37,393 bases of DNA from Gnetum montanum (taxonomy: Eukaryota; Streptophyta; Gnetopsida; Gnetales; Gnetaceae). The notes beneath the pieces are model-generated. The model was not told the origin of the DNA and ran no database searches. It saw only the letters and a list, made by a program, of their open reading frames with translations. This document shows, piece by piece, positions 1 to 10,290 of this stretch. The stretch covers positions 597,905-635,297 of the forward strand of contig MNCI01001903.1 of the NCBI GenBank assembly GCA_015680685.1, in the 5' to 3' direction. The translations under genes were made by a program, and so were the position numbers. How positions within the stretch are numbered: position 1 is the stretch's first letter; the number at the start of each line of letters is the position of its first letter.

Positions 1-100
1 GTGGGTGGGGTGGGTGGTTGGGAAGGGGGCGTAGTCGTCCCTTACAGCCCATAGTGATCCAATTGCCCTCCTCGAAAAGTTGGCGGGCCGAGTTATTCGA

Positions 101-1016
101 TCAGGGCCTGTGAAAGCGACAGTTTGCCTCGCGGTGGCCCGGCTTACCATAGCATCCACATCCGACCGGCTGGTCCGTTCGGGGGACCTTGTCATGCAGC
201 GGCTGGTCCCAAGTATCCATGTTTTCATAGGTAATTTGGAGGGATTCCTCCCCCCTGGGAGTTCCAAAACGACCTCCCAGACGAGGTCGATCGTCGTTAG
301 GTTTCGCCAAACACAGAAACGGGTAGAGCCCATCCGGTCCAGTGACCGTGTGACCCTGTCGAAGGCGATGAAATCGCCGAAGTGCCCTGCCATCTCCTGC
401 AAGAACTCAAGACTCCATAACTCCCACGGGATATCGGCCACCCAGATCCAGACTGGGGCGCGGGTAAACAGATTGGGTTCTCTGTGAGCGTCGGGGCGCC
501 AGGGGGTCAATGCAAGACCATGGGCCCCATAGAACCAAGGCTCGCCAAGAAGGACGGAGTCGTGGGCTTGCAAGGAGGGGAGGACAAAGAGGAGCAGGTC
601 CTCCGAAAGGCTCCGGACTGTAACGTCCTCGAATTTCCACTGCTCTTTGACCCAGCAGGGTATCAGGTCAAGCCGGGGACGGCTCCCCCGGGAGATGAAA
701 CGGTCGATGAGGCTCCGTTCCATGGTACGAACACCTTCGGTAGGTGGCAGATGCAAAGGCGCAGGGTGTTGTTGGAACGGGAATGAGCCTCCATGGTTCT
801 GCCAGGTGCTGCGGCCGCGATGTCAGCCGTCGCGATGTCAGCCGTAGTCGCTGTTGTGGTTGTTGTAGCTATAGTCGCTGCCGTGGTTGCTGCCGTGGTT
901 GCTACTATGGTCGCTGCTGCCGTCGTCATTGCTGCCGTAGTTGCTGCTGCTGTCGTGGTTGCTGCTGCCGTGGTCGCTGCTGCTGTCGTGGTTGCTGCTG
1001 CCATCAAATTTTGAGG
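101..1016 (-). pseudogene. LINE ORF1 relic (DUF4283-like plus zinc knuckle)
   Basis: Read on the minus strand, one frame runs from about 1016 to about 255. It starts with a Gly/Ser/Asn/His/Asp-rich low-complexity N-terminus, then has a segment containing WKFEDVTVRSLSEDLLLF, LLGEPWFYGAHGLALTPW and LFTRAPVWIWVADIPWELW. That order and spacing match the DUF4283 region of plant LINE ORF1 proteins. The frame is lost at a homopolymer (247-258 on the plus strand) and resumes in another frame with ITYENMDTW and a knuckle ending GKPGHREANC, then a stop at 101-103. In the knuckle the second cysteine position is tyrosine (C-x2-Y-x4-H-x4-C). Two in-frame TGA codons near 825-845 sit in repeated ggc-tga-cat contexts and look like decayed CGA. 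The start codon is not certain. GC content is clearly higher than in the rest of the window. ORF1 of this family binds RNA in the retrotransposition particle; this copy is dead. The family call is from remembered motif patterns. Confidence 0.6.
838..1003. repeat. Imperfect trinucleotide tract (GCN/GTN)
   Basis: About 165 bp of GCT, GCC, GTT, GTC and GTG triplets with few interruptions. On the minus strand, in the frame of the LINE ORF1 relic, it encodes a Gly/Ser/Asn/His/Asp-rich run. It therefore looks like an expanded low-complexity N-terminal coding segment rather than an independent microsatellite. Other frames give poly-Ala/Thr or Cys/Arg-rich peptides that I regard as artefacts. Confidence 0.7.
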
Positions 1017-1140
1017 CTTTTAGATTGGTATTAGTTCTCTATTAGCTTCCTAGGTCAACACAGGATCATTGGAGGGCTAAATTAGCTATTTGGAGATCAA
1101 ATTTGGGTAGCAAAAATGGGTTTTATGGGATTTCCCATTT

Positions 1141-3570
1141 GACTACGTTGGGCTAGTGTAGTCATGCATGGTGCTAAAGTATTCATGGGAAATTTGGTGT
1201 TTTCAAGGCTAAAATGAAGTGGAATTGTAGCTAGATGGGGTGAAATAGGGTTCTGAGCTTCCTGAGTCAGTTTTGGGCCATTCTATATGGTATATTGCTA
1301 GTTGATGTTGCCAAAAAATAGGTTCCTACTGTGACTACACTGGGCTAGCATAGTCATAGGCCTTCCTAACATAGTCATGCATGGAAAATGAATTTTGGTA
1401 AGTTTCTTTATCTAATTGACCATGTTAATGAACTCTCGAGGTCACTGTGCTACTAGCTAAGGTTTTAGTGTCAAAATTATTAGTTTTTGTGCTTGCTTTG
1501 GTGCTAGAATGGCCAAATACCTCTTGATTATGCTAGCATGTAATCCCCATCATAGTTAATAGGTTTTGAATGAAAAAAATGGATTTTGGATCATTTCCCA
1601 AGGTTTCTAGGTCTCATCAGGGTCCACAAATGTTCTGGGTCTTCCAGGGATCGATTTTGACTATTTCTAAGTTGTTTTGGAGTTTTCCATTCTCTACACT
1701 AGTGACTATGTTGTCCCAGTGTAGTCATGCAGTTTCTAGTGTATTCATGAGATTTGGAGTGAAAAATAGTGAATTCTTGCTTAATTCCCCAAATCTTATT
1801 ATTGCAATATGCTCTAGTAAGGTCTTGTAGTTGGAAATGGTGTTCTAATGATTGGATTTGACTTTTTTTGGGTTCTAACATGTGAACTACACTAGGTAGA
1901 ACTAGTGACTATGTTGGACCAGTGTAGACCTATATTTTTTAGCATAGTTGACATGTTTAGGATGGATAATGGTAAGTTTATTAGTCTTCATAGGCTTTAG
2001 TTCCAAGGTTGACAAAAAGTGGAATGGGGTTGTGATAAATTTTAACTAATTTTAGGTGGACTACACTGGGCACCACCAGTGACTACACTAGCCCAATCTA
2101 TTCACACCATCCCTAGCATAGTTGGGATTGGGAAATGCTAAAAATGGGAAAAAGTGATAAGCTTTTTCTTGGCTTTCAGCTCTACTAGGTTTTGAGGTTC
2201 TTGAGAAGTGGGTTTGATTGGGAATTGACTTATTTCAAGATTTCTAGTTGGACTACACTGGGCACCACGAGTGCTACAATGACCCAATGTAGTCACCCTT
2301 GGGAAATGGGTTTTGGAATGGGTAATGCCTAATTTTTGCTTCTATCTATAGTCTGGTATGTTCCTAAGGTCTTTGGGGGTGGATTTGGGCTTGGAAGTGA
2401 TTCATCTGAGGCTTTTGAGTGGACTACACTAGGCACCACTAGTGAGCTTTTGCATGGTTTTTTTGGTGGATTGGTTAGCAATCTAAGGTTACCAAGGATC
2501 TTGGGGAGGTGTGAAGGCTTCAAGATAAAGTTTTGAAAGTCTAGCATGTCATATATGGTTAATTCCACCCATCAACCCTATGACTACGCTAGGGCTAGCA
2601 TAGTCACAAACTCCGTCTAGTGTAGTCACATGTTTTCATCACTTTTTGGCCTCATTCAGTGAATGTGACAAAGTTTTGAGGCTACTAAGAGCTCTAGCCG
2701 AGGTTTGAAAGGATGGCAAGAGAATTTGAAGTCGATTGGAGGCTGGGTGAGCTAGAAATGATTTATTCCATCCTTGACTATGTTGAGACAATGTAGCCAT
2801 GCACCTACCTAGTGTAGTCACATCAAGAATCTAGTTTGTTACAAGATTTGATGTCATTCTTCTACCTGGTAACTACCAATCCCAACTCCCAACTATTAGT
2901 ATTGGTATAGAGCTTTGTGAGTCAATGTTTAGTGGGAATGGATTTATTAGAAGTAGGGAAATGTCTCACATCCCATTTAACTATGCTAGGCTAGTGTAGT
3001 TAGGCCTTGCATTAGCTTAATCTCATAGGCTACCAAGTTTTTTCATGAATTTGGATGTCCTATGCAACCTAGTTTACCCAAATGTCAACACTAGCTTGCC
3101 CAAATTAGTCATGAGGTTTTTAGCTTGGATGGAGGACTATGGGTTCAGCTTTAAAGGTGAATGGGACATGGCACTTATCCCAAGGATTCCATGATTTTCA
3201 ATCCTGAACGTAGTCAAGCTTGGAAGCCTAAAATCCCAGCATAGTCATGGGATTAAATTATTTTCCTAACGTCTAGTGGGGCCTACATAAAATTGAAAAT
3301 TTTAGAATAGAATGGATTTCTCACACCCAGTGTAGTCTAAGTTGCTAATTAAATCACTAAGTGAAGTGGGAGTTGCACATGGAAACCAGGGTTACAAGAT
3401 GGGCACTAAGGTTTAAGTGAATTTTTTGATGTTCCAAACTTGTAAAAATCATTGTTGCTTCCATCCTTCCTTATTGTTGTGCCCAAGATGAGAGCTCTAT
3501 GCCTACCTCTATTGCTAACCCCAACATAGTCATAAGCATCCCATTGACTAGTGCCAATGTAGTTACCCCA
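1141..3570. repeat. Degenerate tandem array with GACTACACT...AGTGTAGTC dyad
   Basis: A motif made of GACTACACT/GACTACGTT, a 6-15 bp centre such as GGGCTAG or GGCACCACCA, and AGTGTAGTC(ATG) or a variant recurs near 1141, 1332, 1704, 1880, 2059, 2251, 2421, 2581, 2776, 2979, 3207 and 3520. The halves are inverted copies of each other. Spacing is mostly 150-200 bp, and intervening sequence is partly shared (GGGAAATG after the dyad, TTTGG and TTTTGAGG before it). The units at 2059, 2251 and 2421 are the most alike. No coding sequence is evident. If the minus-strand element at 9610-13190 extends this far, this block lies in its 3' untranslated region, a known site of tandem arrays in Tat/Ogre elements. 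Confidence 0.65.
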
Positions 3571-4228
3571 GGCTTGTTAGAATCCAAAGGTTTCCTAGTA
3601 CTTTCTATGCTAGCTTTCTATAGCATGAAGAACCTTGGAGGAGGTAGATGCAGCTACACATGGCCTATCAAACCTTCCTTGTCCCAAGATTGGAGAGGGT
3701 TCTATTATTTTTTTCCTAAGTACACATGTTTACCTATTTTTCCCATTTATTTCATGTATTTCATTTATTGGGTTTATGTCATGTATACCATTTCTTAGAT
3801 CTAGGCTTGTGTGTTGGTTATTTTGGGATTTTGTAAAAATCACATTATAGGTTTATGTCATGTCTACTCATTTTCAATGTTACTTGGATTTTGGGTTTTT
3901 TTTTTCATTGTGGAATAAATGCTATTTTCAATTGATTCCATGGGTTTTTTTTTCTTTTTCTACCCAAAAAAGCAACAATACATGTGGATTTTTTCCTAAG
4001 TAAATGGATATTGTTTTTAATTTTCTAAGGCTATGGAGTTATTTTCTACAGTTTTATGGTCAATCTAATTTTTGAACTACTTAATTTCATCTTCCAGTTA
4101 ATTTTTTATGGTTGTTTCTGTTGGCCTATGTTAAGTGGGTTTTCCATTTTTGGCTATTTTCTAGTGGGAATTTGGTATTTTTTGTATATTAAATGGTGAT
4201 GAATTTTTGAGTTTCAATATTACTAGTG

Positions 4229-4464
4229 TTTAGTTCATGATGCAAGGATTCCAATGGATGTGGAATCATTGAATTTGGATATATGATTTGCTTCCGGTGG
4301 GTGTTTTTGTTGACTTGCATGAAATGGGGTTATAGTTAGGATGGCCACAGTTAGGTAAAATTTATAATTTTTTCTTAAAAATTGGATGAGATTTTTTATG
4401 TTTTCTTATTATGGGATTTTAGTTCATGGTTTTTTAATTCCAACAATGGTGGAATCATTGAATT
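4229..4464 (+). repeat. Degenerate direct repeat, offset about 189 bp
   Basis: The segment 4229-4275 (TTTAGTTCATG ... GTGGAATCATTGAATTT) recurs at 4418-4464 with substitutions and a small indel. Both copies hold the near-identical word TGGAATCATTGAATTT. This may be a remnant of a longer tandem array. Confidence 0.5.
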
Positions 4465-4803
4465 TTGTTGAGAGGTTAATGTTTTATGAACATTTCCATA
4501 AGGTCATGTGAAATTAGGTTTTTAAGGCTATTATGCATTTACCCCTATGAAGATGAACAATGTTAAGACTTTGGAATATTTTTTCCATCAACATCCCATG
4601 ATCTTGTGGATAGGCTAAAGTGTTGGGAAGGGCTTCGAGGTTTTTTTGAGCAAATTAAAATTTTTTTAATATTTTTCCTTTACTACTTATTGTGATCATC
4701 CTCTAAAGTTTTGATGTTGTTGAAATTTGTGGAATTTTGGGTTATGAGCTTAGGTTATGTTTTGAAATTTTTCTAAGTATGAAATTCAACATGAAAACTG
4801 TAA

Positions 4804-4912
4804 TTTTAGTTCTAGACTATCACTTTCATGTTTTTGGTTTAAAACTATCAATTTCATGATTTTAGTTGTAAATAGTCATTTTCACATTTTTGGTTTTAAA
4901 TTGTCATTTCTG
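4804..4912 (+). repeat. About four copies of a ~28 bp minisatellite
   Basis: Consecutive degenerate units of the form TTTTGGTTTTAAACTATCA followed by TTTCATG are visible at about 4804, 4831, 4859 and 4887. No coding role is evident. Confidence 0.6.
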
Positions 4913-5205
4913 TTGAGTGTGGAGTATTTCATTTGATATTTTTCCTAAGTGTTGTTTTGCATGTTGAAGTGTTATTTGGTTGTATACATAGGTTTCCATG
5001 GTAATGTAATTGGTAATTGTAATGTTTTTGATGTTATGAAGCCTTAATTTTAGTTTATACAAGGTTATAACAACTATGCGCTAATGGTACATAGCCTTCT
5101 TGAAGCCCATTTTAGTTGTCATAGAACTGGTTGGCATCATGTGTTGCATCCATGTGCCTAGTCCTAACACTCTACCCCTGACATAGAGTGGGAAAATCAT
5201 TCACT

Positions 5206-8200
5206 ATGGATCAAACCAAGGGCAAGGGAATTCCTGATCTATCTACTTCAGAACTTTAGTGTGATGATTTGGTAATACTTAGTTTCTAAAATAGTAGTAG
5301 TCATCATTGAGACAATTGTGCCTCGCTCCTCTAGCATGATCATCAAGTTTCTAGTTGAGGATCCTAAGGTTTCTGCATAGGGCAAAGCACATAATGACAC
5401 CACCACTGTGGGCACTCACAAACTATCAAATATTTGGGAGATGCTTAAATTCAGGTAGTACCACATGAATAACACCTTGTTGGTGGGCCATCGTGTGCAC
5501 ACTTTGTTCCAAAGCCCTCCAAGAACTATCTATCATATAGAGGGATATGCATAGTTGTTTATAATTTGCATTTTTAGTTTTATTTGTTATTTTTCTTTGG
5601 TTATGAAGTTATAACAAATTTTTTTATCTCACCTACCTATAGGTAGAAGGTAAATGATCAAGGATTGATCAAGGGTGACAACCTTTTATCCTTGGCCCAA
5701 ACTACAATGGGGGTGTTCACCAAAAGCCCAATCATAAGGGTTGAGGTGATGGACCAATTAAAGGATGAGTTTGATAATTATATCAAATGTCATCCTAAGG
5801 CTTACTGGAGGTGCCTAGCCAATCAAACCATCCATAGTGGATGGGAAAACCCATCCCAAGATACAAAATTAAATCCATCTCCTAGAGCCCCAAGGATCCC
5901 TTTGTCATTCAAGTAGAGTGAGTATATTATTTTTGTTGATTTTGGTTATCTCTAGTCATCTAGTTATTTAGTTTTTTGGTTGTTTAAATGGCTATGGTAG
6001 TTCTAATTCTATTATATTTTTTATGTTTTGTATATGATGCACCTATGTCAAGACTAATGGATAGCTTTTGTTATGTGGTAGAAGTTATGCCATCAGCTAG
6101 AGTGACTATAATCACTTCAAGATGAATTGAGGAGATGCTAATCCTCAAGTTTAGTGAGGTGGAACCTACCCAATATTAGTTGGTAGATCATGCACCCAAG
6201 GTTGTCCAGGCAAGGATCGTTCATGCAAGTTTACTGAACATCTTCATGGCTCCAAGCCCTATTGTTCCCACTGCAGAAATGATTAACATCATTGACTCCT
6301 TAAGTAACGGAGCCAAGAGGTTCATTACATATGTTCACGATGTGACTATAACCTTGGATGTTAATGAGTCCGCCTTTTCTAACCTCTTTGGTGTTTCCAA
6401 TGAGGGTATGATGATTGCCACCAAAGTAGGTAAGGAGGTGGATCACTAGAAGAAAGTTGAGGAGTGGTTAAACACTCATCGTGACCATAAGGGATTCTCA
6501 CTAAGCCAATTCCAAGTTTTAAAGGCTAGAGAGATGTATCCCCTATTTCGATCCCATGCATTTACAAAGTTTATTTCGTAGGGAAAGATAATGGATGTTG
6601 AGGAAGATTGAACTATGAAGAAGATGCTAACCGAGGGCTTCCAATTCAACTGGGCTACTCATTTGGTTTCTGGGCTACAAACTGAAATCCTAAAGCTCCA
6701 TGAAATTCTCACAACAAAGTGTCATGTGCATTTTGCACTTTTTACAGCTTATCTATGAAGGTTTGTAGAGTTCCTCATGGTGAAGAAGGATGGATGATGG
6801 GTGACACAAGATCCATCTCAACTCAATAGGCCTTAGATAAGGGACCTTGTTTAGACCATGCATGCCTAAGACCCATCGAAAGGTGTGGGTGAATCACTAT
6901 CTATCACCATAAAAAACTTTGGTAGGAAATGTTGTGCATCCCCTGATAGCATGGGGAGGGAGCCCCATATTGAGCACAGCAACATGGAAAAGGCTAAAGT
7001 TGTTTGCCAAAGCTGAAGGTTCAGCTAGAGCAAAAGTTACGAGGCCATTGGTTGATGAGACAACACAAGTTGTAGAGGAGCCCTTAAAGAGGAGACTGAT
7101 TGTTAAGCTTAACTAGGTACAAGATGGGGTTAGAGGTACATTTTATTTGTTTTATTATTATTTTTAAAGTTATATTTTAAATTATGGCTTTGGCAAAATT
7201 TGCTAACTTATTCTATGTTTTGTGGTTGTTGTTGATGCAAACAAGCAATAGGAGTAACAAGCTGTTATAGCGGTAGCAGTAGTTGAGGTGGAATGAAGGC
7301 ATCAAGAGGTGGCAATAGTAGTTACTGATGTGGAACAAAGGCATTAAGAGAAGGAAGTAGTGAACATCATGAGGATGAGCATCTAGCCCATCCTCCTATG
7401 GATAATTTTGATGCTTTGTTTGAGGATTCACACTTAGTTGAACCTCTTACCATCACTTCGAAGGGCCTTTTAGTTACTTATCATTTTTTTACATGTTATT
7501 ATTTTTGGCCATGGTCATTAATTTTTGATTGCTTATTTTTCCTATTGTAGCTTTAGAGCCTCAAGCTGAAGCTTCCACCTCCACCTTCTGTATGTAACCA
7601 TGGGTGGATACCCTCAATAAGATTAAGTTCATGTAGGGCAAAGTTGAAGATATGATCAATTGGTTCCACTAGATAGCTCCAAAAGTTGGTAAGATTTCTA
7701 ATCCATTTTCCATTTTTGTTTACATGTTCTTGGTTTTTATTTCGTTTTTCATGGTTATATAATTTTTGATATTTTTAGATTTTTAGTTGTTTATAGTTTT
7801 ATGCATCTAATTTTGGGCTTGTTTGTTGTTCACAGTGCATAAGTTGAGATGGGATTTAAGTCATGTTGTAGAAATTGATGTGTTGCCTACTCTACCTCCT
7901 GATGTGGAAAACATTCCACATAAGTTGTACAAGGGTGTCACTTCATGTGCACTCTCGTGTGCAAAATCTTTGTGGGAATGTAGACCCTCCAATGAGTTCT
8001 TGTGGAAACAATTTATAGCACTAAGAAGGGAAAACAAGCAGTTGACTGAGGAGGTAAAGGACCTTAAGGATCGCAAGGAGTTCATGAAGGCCCAAGTGAC
8101 CAATAGGAACGCCTTGTGCACCAAGGAGATCACTTGGGCATACTACTAGAACATTATTCATGGCAAGGTTGCCCTTGCTAAAGAGGTAGCAGAATAGAAG

Positions 8201-8843
8201 ATGCAGATTGATTTGATAAATCGCAAGGCTAGCAAATGGAAGGACTATTGTGCTTGGGGTCCTTGAGTGGGGCTAAGTACAAAAGGATCACAAAAGAAAA
8301 CACAAGGCTAATTAGGATGCTTACCTCAAGTGATTGCAAGATGAATCTATAGAACAATGTTGATTGGAGCTGTTTATGAAGGGGATTGATGTGAAGGAAG
8401 TCTACAAGTTGTTTGTAGATACTATGGTTGTGGCTATCTCGCTTGTTCACCCAATGACTACTGCCTCAGGAGAGGTAACCACTAACACTTTCTTGCATGA
8501 GCCCCCTACATGGAGTGATGTCAACAAGAACAACATCCTCATGGGTGTTAATCTTTGGGACATAGACTAGGCCAACATGATTGAAGACCAACTTCTCCAT
8601 TGTATAGAGGTTGGTCTTCAAACTTTCCCCACGTAGTATGCTGCTCTAGAACCCTCTTAGATATGTTTATTTTTAGTCTTGCTATGGTTTATTCTAGTTT
8701 TTATTAAGTTATTAAATTGATTTTATTATGCATTAATTACTAATTGACTTTATGTTATTATGTTACAAGCATCAGGTGATACCAGTAGCCCTAGCAATGA
8801 AGGTGGAAATGTTCCTCTGCCTCCTCCTCGAGCTACTCCCTAG
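5206..8843 (+). pseudogene. Decayed multi-exon ORF, unknown; candidate antisense ORF of a Tat-like element
   Basis: A chain of plus-strand coding-like segments interrupted by stops and AT-rich introns. It starts with ATG at 5206 (MDQTKGKGIPDLSTSEL). Further segments lie at about 5283-5549, 5641-5917, 6030-6760 (longest, containing NIFMAPSPIVPTAEMINII and ITLDVNESAFSNLFGVSNEG), 6919-7116 (ending KRRLIVKLN), 7330-7475, 7553-7688, 7836-8265, 8350-8640 and 8769-8843 (Ser/Pro-rich, ending in two TAG codons). The 7836-8265 segment is charged and heptad-like (WKQFIALRRENKQLTEEV), so a coiled coil is likely. Most internal stops are TAG where CAG would fit. Plausible splice sites occur at 5918 (GTGAGT) and 7689/7835. 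I do not recognise the family. A globular N-terminal half, a coiled-coil half, and convergent placement against a Tat-like gag-protease resemble the antisense ORFs of Tat/Ogre elements; that link is inference. A captured host gene is the alternative. Confidence 0.5.
7689..7835 (+). other. Candidate spliceosomal intron (147 bp, phase 1)
   Basis: It begins GTAAGAT and ends TTGTTCACAG, with a T-rich interior. The upstream segment reads ...IAPKV with one leftover G. The downstream segment supplies TG and continues HKLRWDLSHVVE in frame, so joining them keeps the reading frame open. Both splice sites are close to the plant consensus. Confidence 0.6.
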
Positions 8844-9204
8844 TAGCATCCATTATCTATTTTCAATTGTTCTACTATTAACCACGTTTGATGTTGATGT
8901 TGTTATGGCTAATGTTAGCCAAATATTTAGTTGTGAACAATTTCATTATTTATTTTTTATTATTTAAAAATTTTGCCACACCATGTAGCCATGGTTATTG
9001 TGTTGTAAACATTTTAATTTTAAGTTCAAGTTTCAATTTTGGTCATATCATTCTAGCGTTATGATTTTATTTATGTTATGTTATTATGGTTTTATGTTAT
9101 AACTGTGGTTTAAGGCTATGTTGGCTATCTTGGCTATAACGTTGAAAGATATTGAAACGGTTAGAATAGAAGACTATAGGCTAAAATAGGAATAAGGTAA
9201 AATG

Positions 9205-9560
9205 ATGTTTGCTAGTTTAAGGCAATGGCAGGCTCCAACAAGAAAAGAGGAATTTTGATCTATTTCATGTTTTATGATTTTTATGGAATTTTTGGTTTTA
9301 AAATATTTATGATTTTTATGTTTAAAGGATTCAAAAGTAAATGGAAAATGAGAGTAAACTCTAGGCTATGATGTTGTTGCCAATTTAAGGCCATGGCAGG
9401 CCATGTAATAAAGGAAGACTTAAAATTTTTTATGGATTTTTTAAGTTTTAAAATTTTTATATTGTTTTTGTTTTTAAATAAAAAGAAAAGGAAGGCTTCA
9501 AAAGTAAAAATGCAAAGCCAAAATGAACTCTAGGCTAAATGCCAATCTAACTTTTACATA
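9205..9560. repeat. Tandem repeat, about 165 bp unit, 2+ copies
   Basis: The words TTTAAGGCAATGGCAGGC (about 9217) and TTTAAGGCCATGGCAGGC (about 9384), followed by AAGGAAGACTT-like and TTTTATGGA/TTTTAAAATTTTTA-like stretches and AAACTCTAGGCTA, recur at about 165 bp. A third partial copy starts near 9540 (TGCCAATCTAAC). The array sits where the pol genes of the minus-strand gag-protease element would be expected. Confidence 0.6.
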
Positions 9561-9609
9561 AGGCAAAGGTAAGATGTAAACTAAGCTAAAAGGTTATAAA
9601 TACATATGG

Positions 9610-10290
9610 TTACATGATCATAGGTGCATGGGATAAGAGGACTAGGGGTACACATGACTTGTGCAAATGTTTTCTAATATTTAAGAGATTAGGAAATGTG
9701 TACAGTCTATTTTTCATAAGCTTATATTCCCCATCCCCTTCACTAATGATGTTAAAAGGAAGCTCCCTCCATGGTGCACCAACGAGTTCATTGTTGTTTA
9801 TCTTGGCCTCTTTCACCACATCAATCTCTTCGATTTTGTGGCCAATAGCACGAGTTTCTTCCCAAAACTCCACTTCAAACTCCTATTCTACATCGATGTT
9901 ATTAACTACTAGGGGGATTATACTATCACCATGAATGATTATTTCACCTCCCTCATAAGGCAAGTGAATCTCTTAGTGGATAGGAGAAGACACAACTTGT
10001 AATTGAGCTATCCAAGTCATTCCTAGGATAAGATTGAATCCTTATGTTTCCTCTACCACCAAAAAGTTTGTCATTATGGGGAATTGCTCTCCTACCACAA
10101 AATCTAATAAGATGAAGTTGTCATGTCTTGCATTTGCTCTGTCAAGCCCAAATTCTCAACAATGGTATAAGGTATAACATTTGTCGCTACCCCATTGTCA
10201 ACATGCACCCTATGGACATTATATTATCCAACTCGTATGGTTATGAAAAGGGGTGCCTTGGTTACTTTGCCATTCTAGGGGTATGTCTTG
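9610..10290 (-). pseudogene. Ty3/gypsy (Tat/Ogre-like) aspartic protease relic
   Basis: On the minus strand the frame reads VHVDNGVATNVIPYTIVENL at 10210-10150. The putative catalytic triplet is Asp-Asn-Gly (codons 10191-10199 on the plus strand), the DNG variant usual in Tat-type proteases rather than DSG/DTG. About 50 residues on comes LILGMTWIAQLQVV (about 10040-10000), matching the ILGRPW motif near the protease C-terminus, then a His-Gln/stop-Glu-Ile segment and IIIHGDS typical of the following linker. The chain continues open to 9610 (EFWEETRAIGHKIEE ...). At least four in-frame stops and one frame change are present. The domain would release Gag and Pol from the polyprotein. No reverse transcriptase follows; the chain ends at repeats. 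Clade assignment is from remembered motifs. Confidence 0.6.

Larger units (their letters stand above)
3571..5205. other. AT-rich non-coding stretch, no gene seen
   Basis: No open frame with coding character or recognisable domain. Two small repeat structures inside are listed separately. The rest is T-rich sequence on the plus strand with many short words such as TTTCCTAAGT and TTTTCATGG. Confidence 0.5.

Noticed and set aside
663-1034. Ala/Thr-rich and Cys/Arg-rich open frames
   Set aside because: They are alternative frames of the triplet tract; only the Gly/Ser/Asn/His/Asp frame joins a recognisable ORF1 domain.
2904-2917. TTGGTATAGAGCTT, similar to the tRNA-iMet primer binding site TGGTATCAGAGC
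   Set aside because: It lacks one base, sits inside the tandem array, has no LTR end before it, and points opposite to the nearby gag.
1141-3570. CRISPR-like array
   Set aside because: Repeats are long, degenerate and not separated by uniform spacers; the context is plant nuclear DNA.
3499-3850. Open frames with hydrophobic C-termini suggesting a membrane protein
   Set aside because: Hydrophobicity comes from T-rich DNA; there is no coding support and they overlap the edge of the tandem array.
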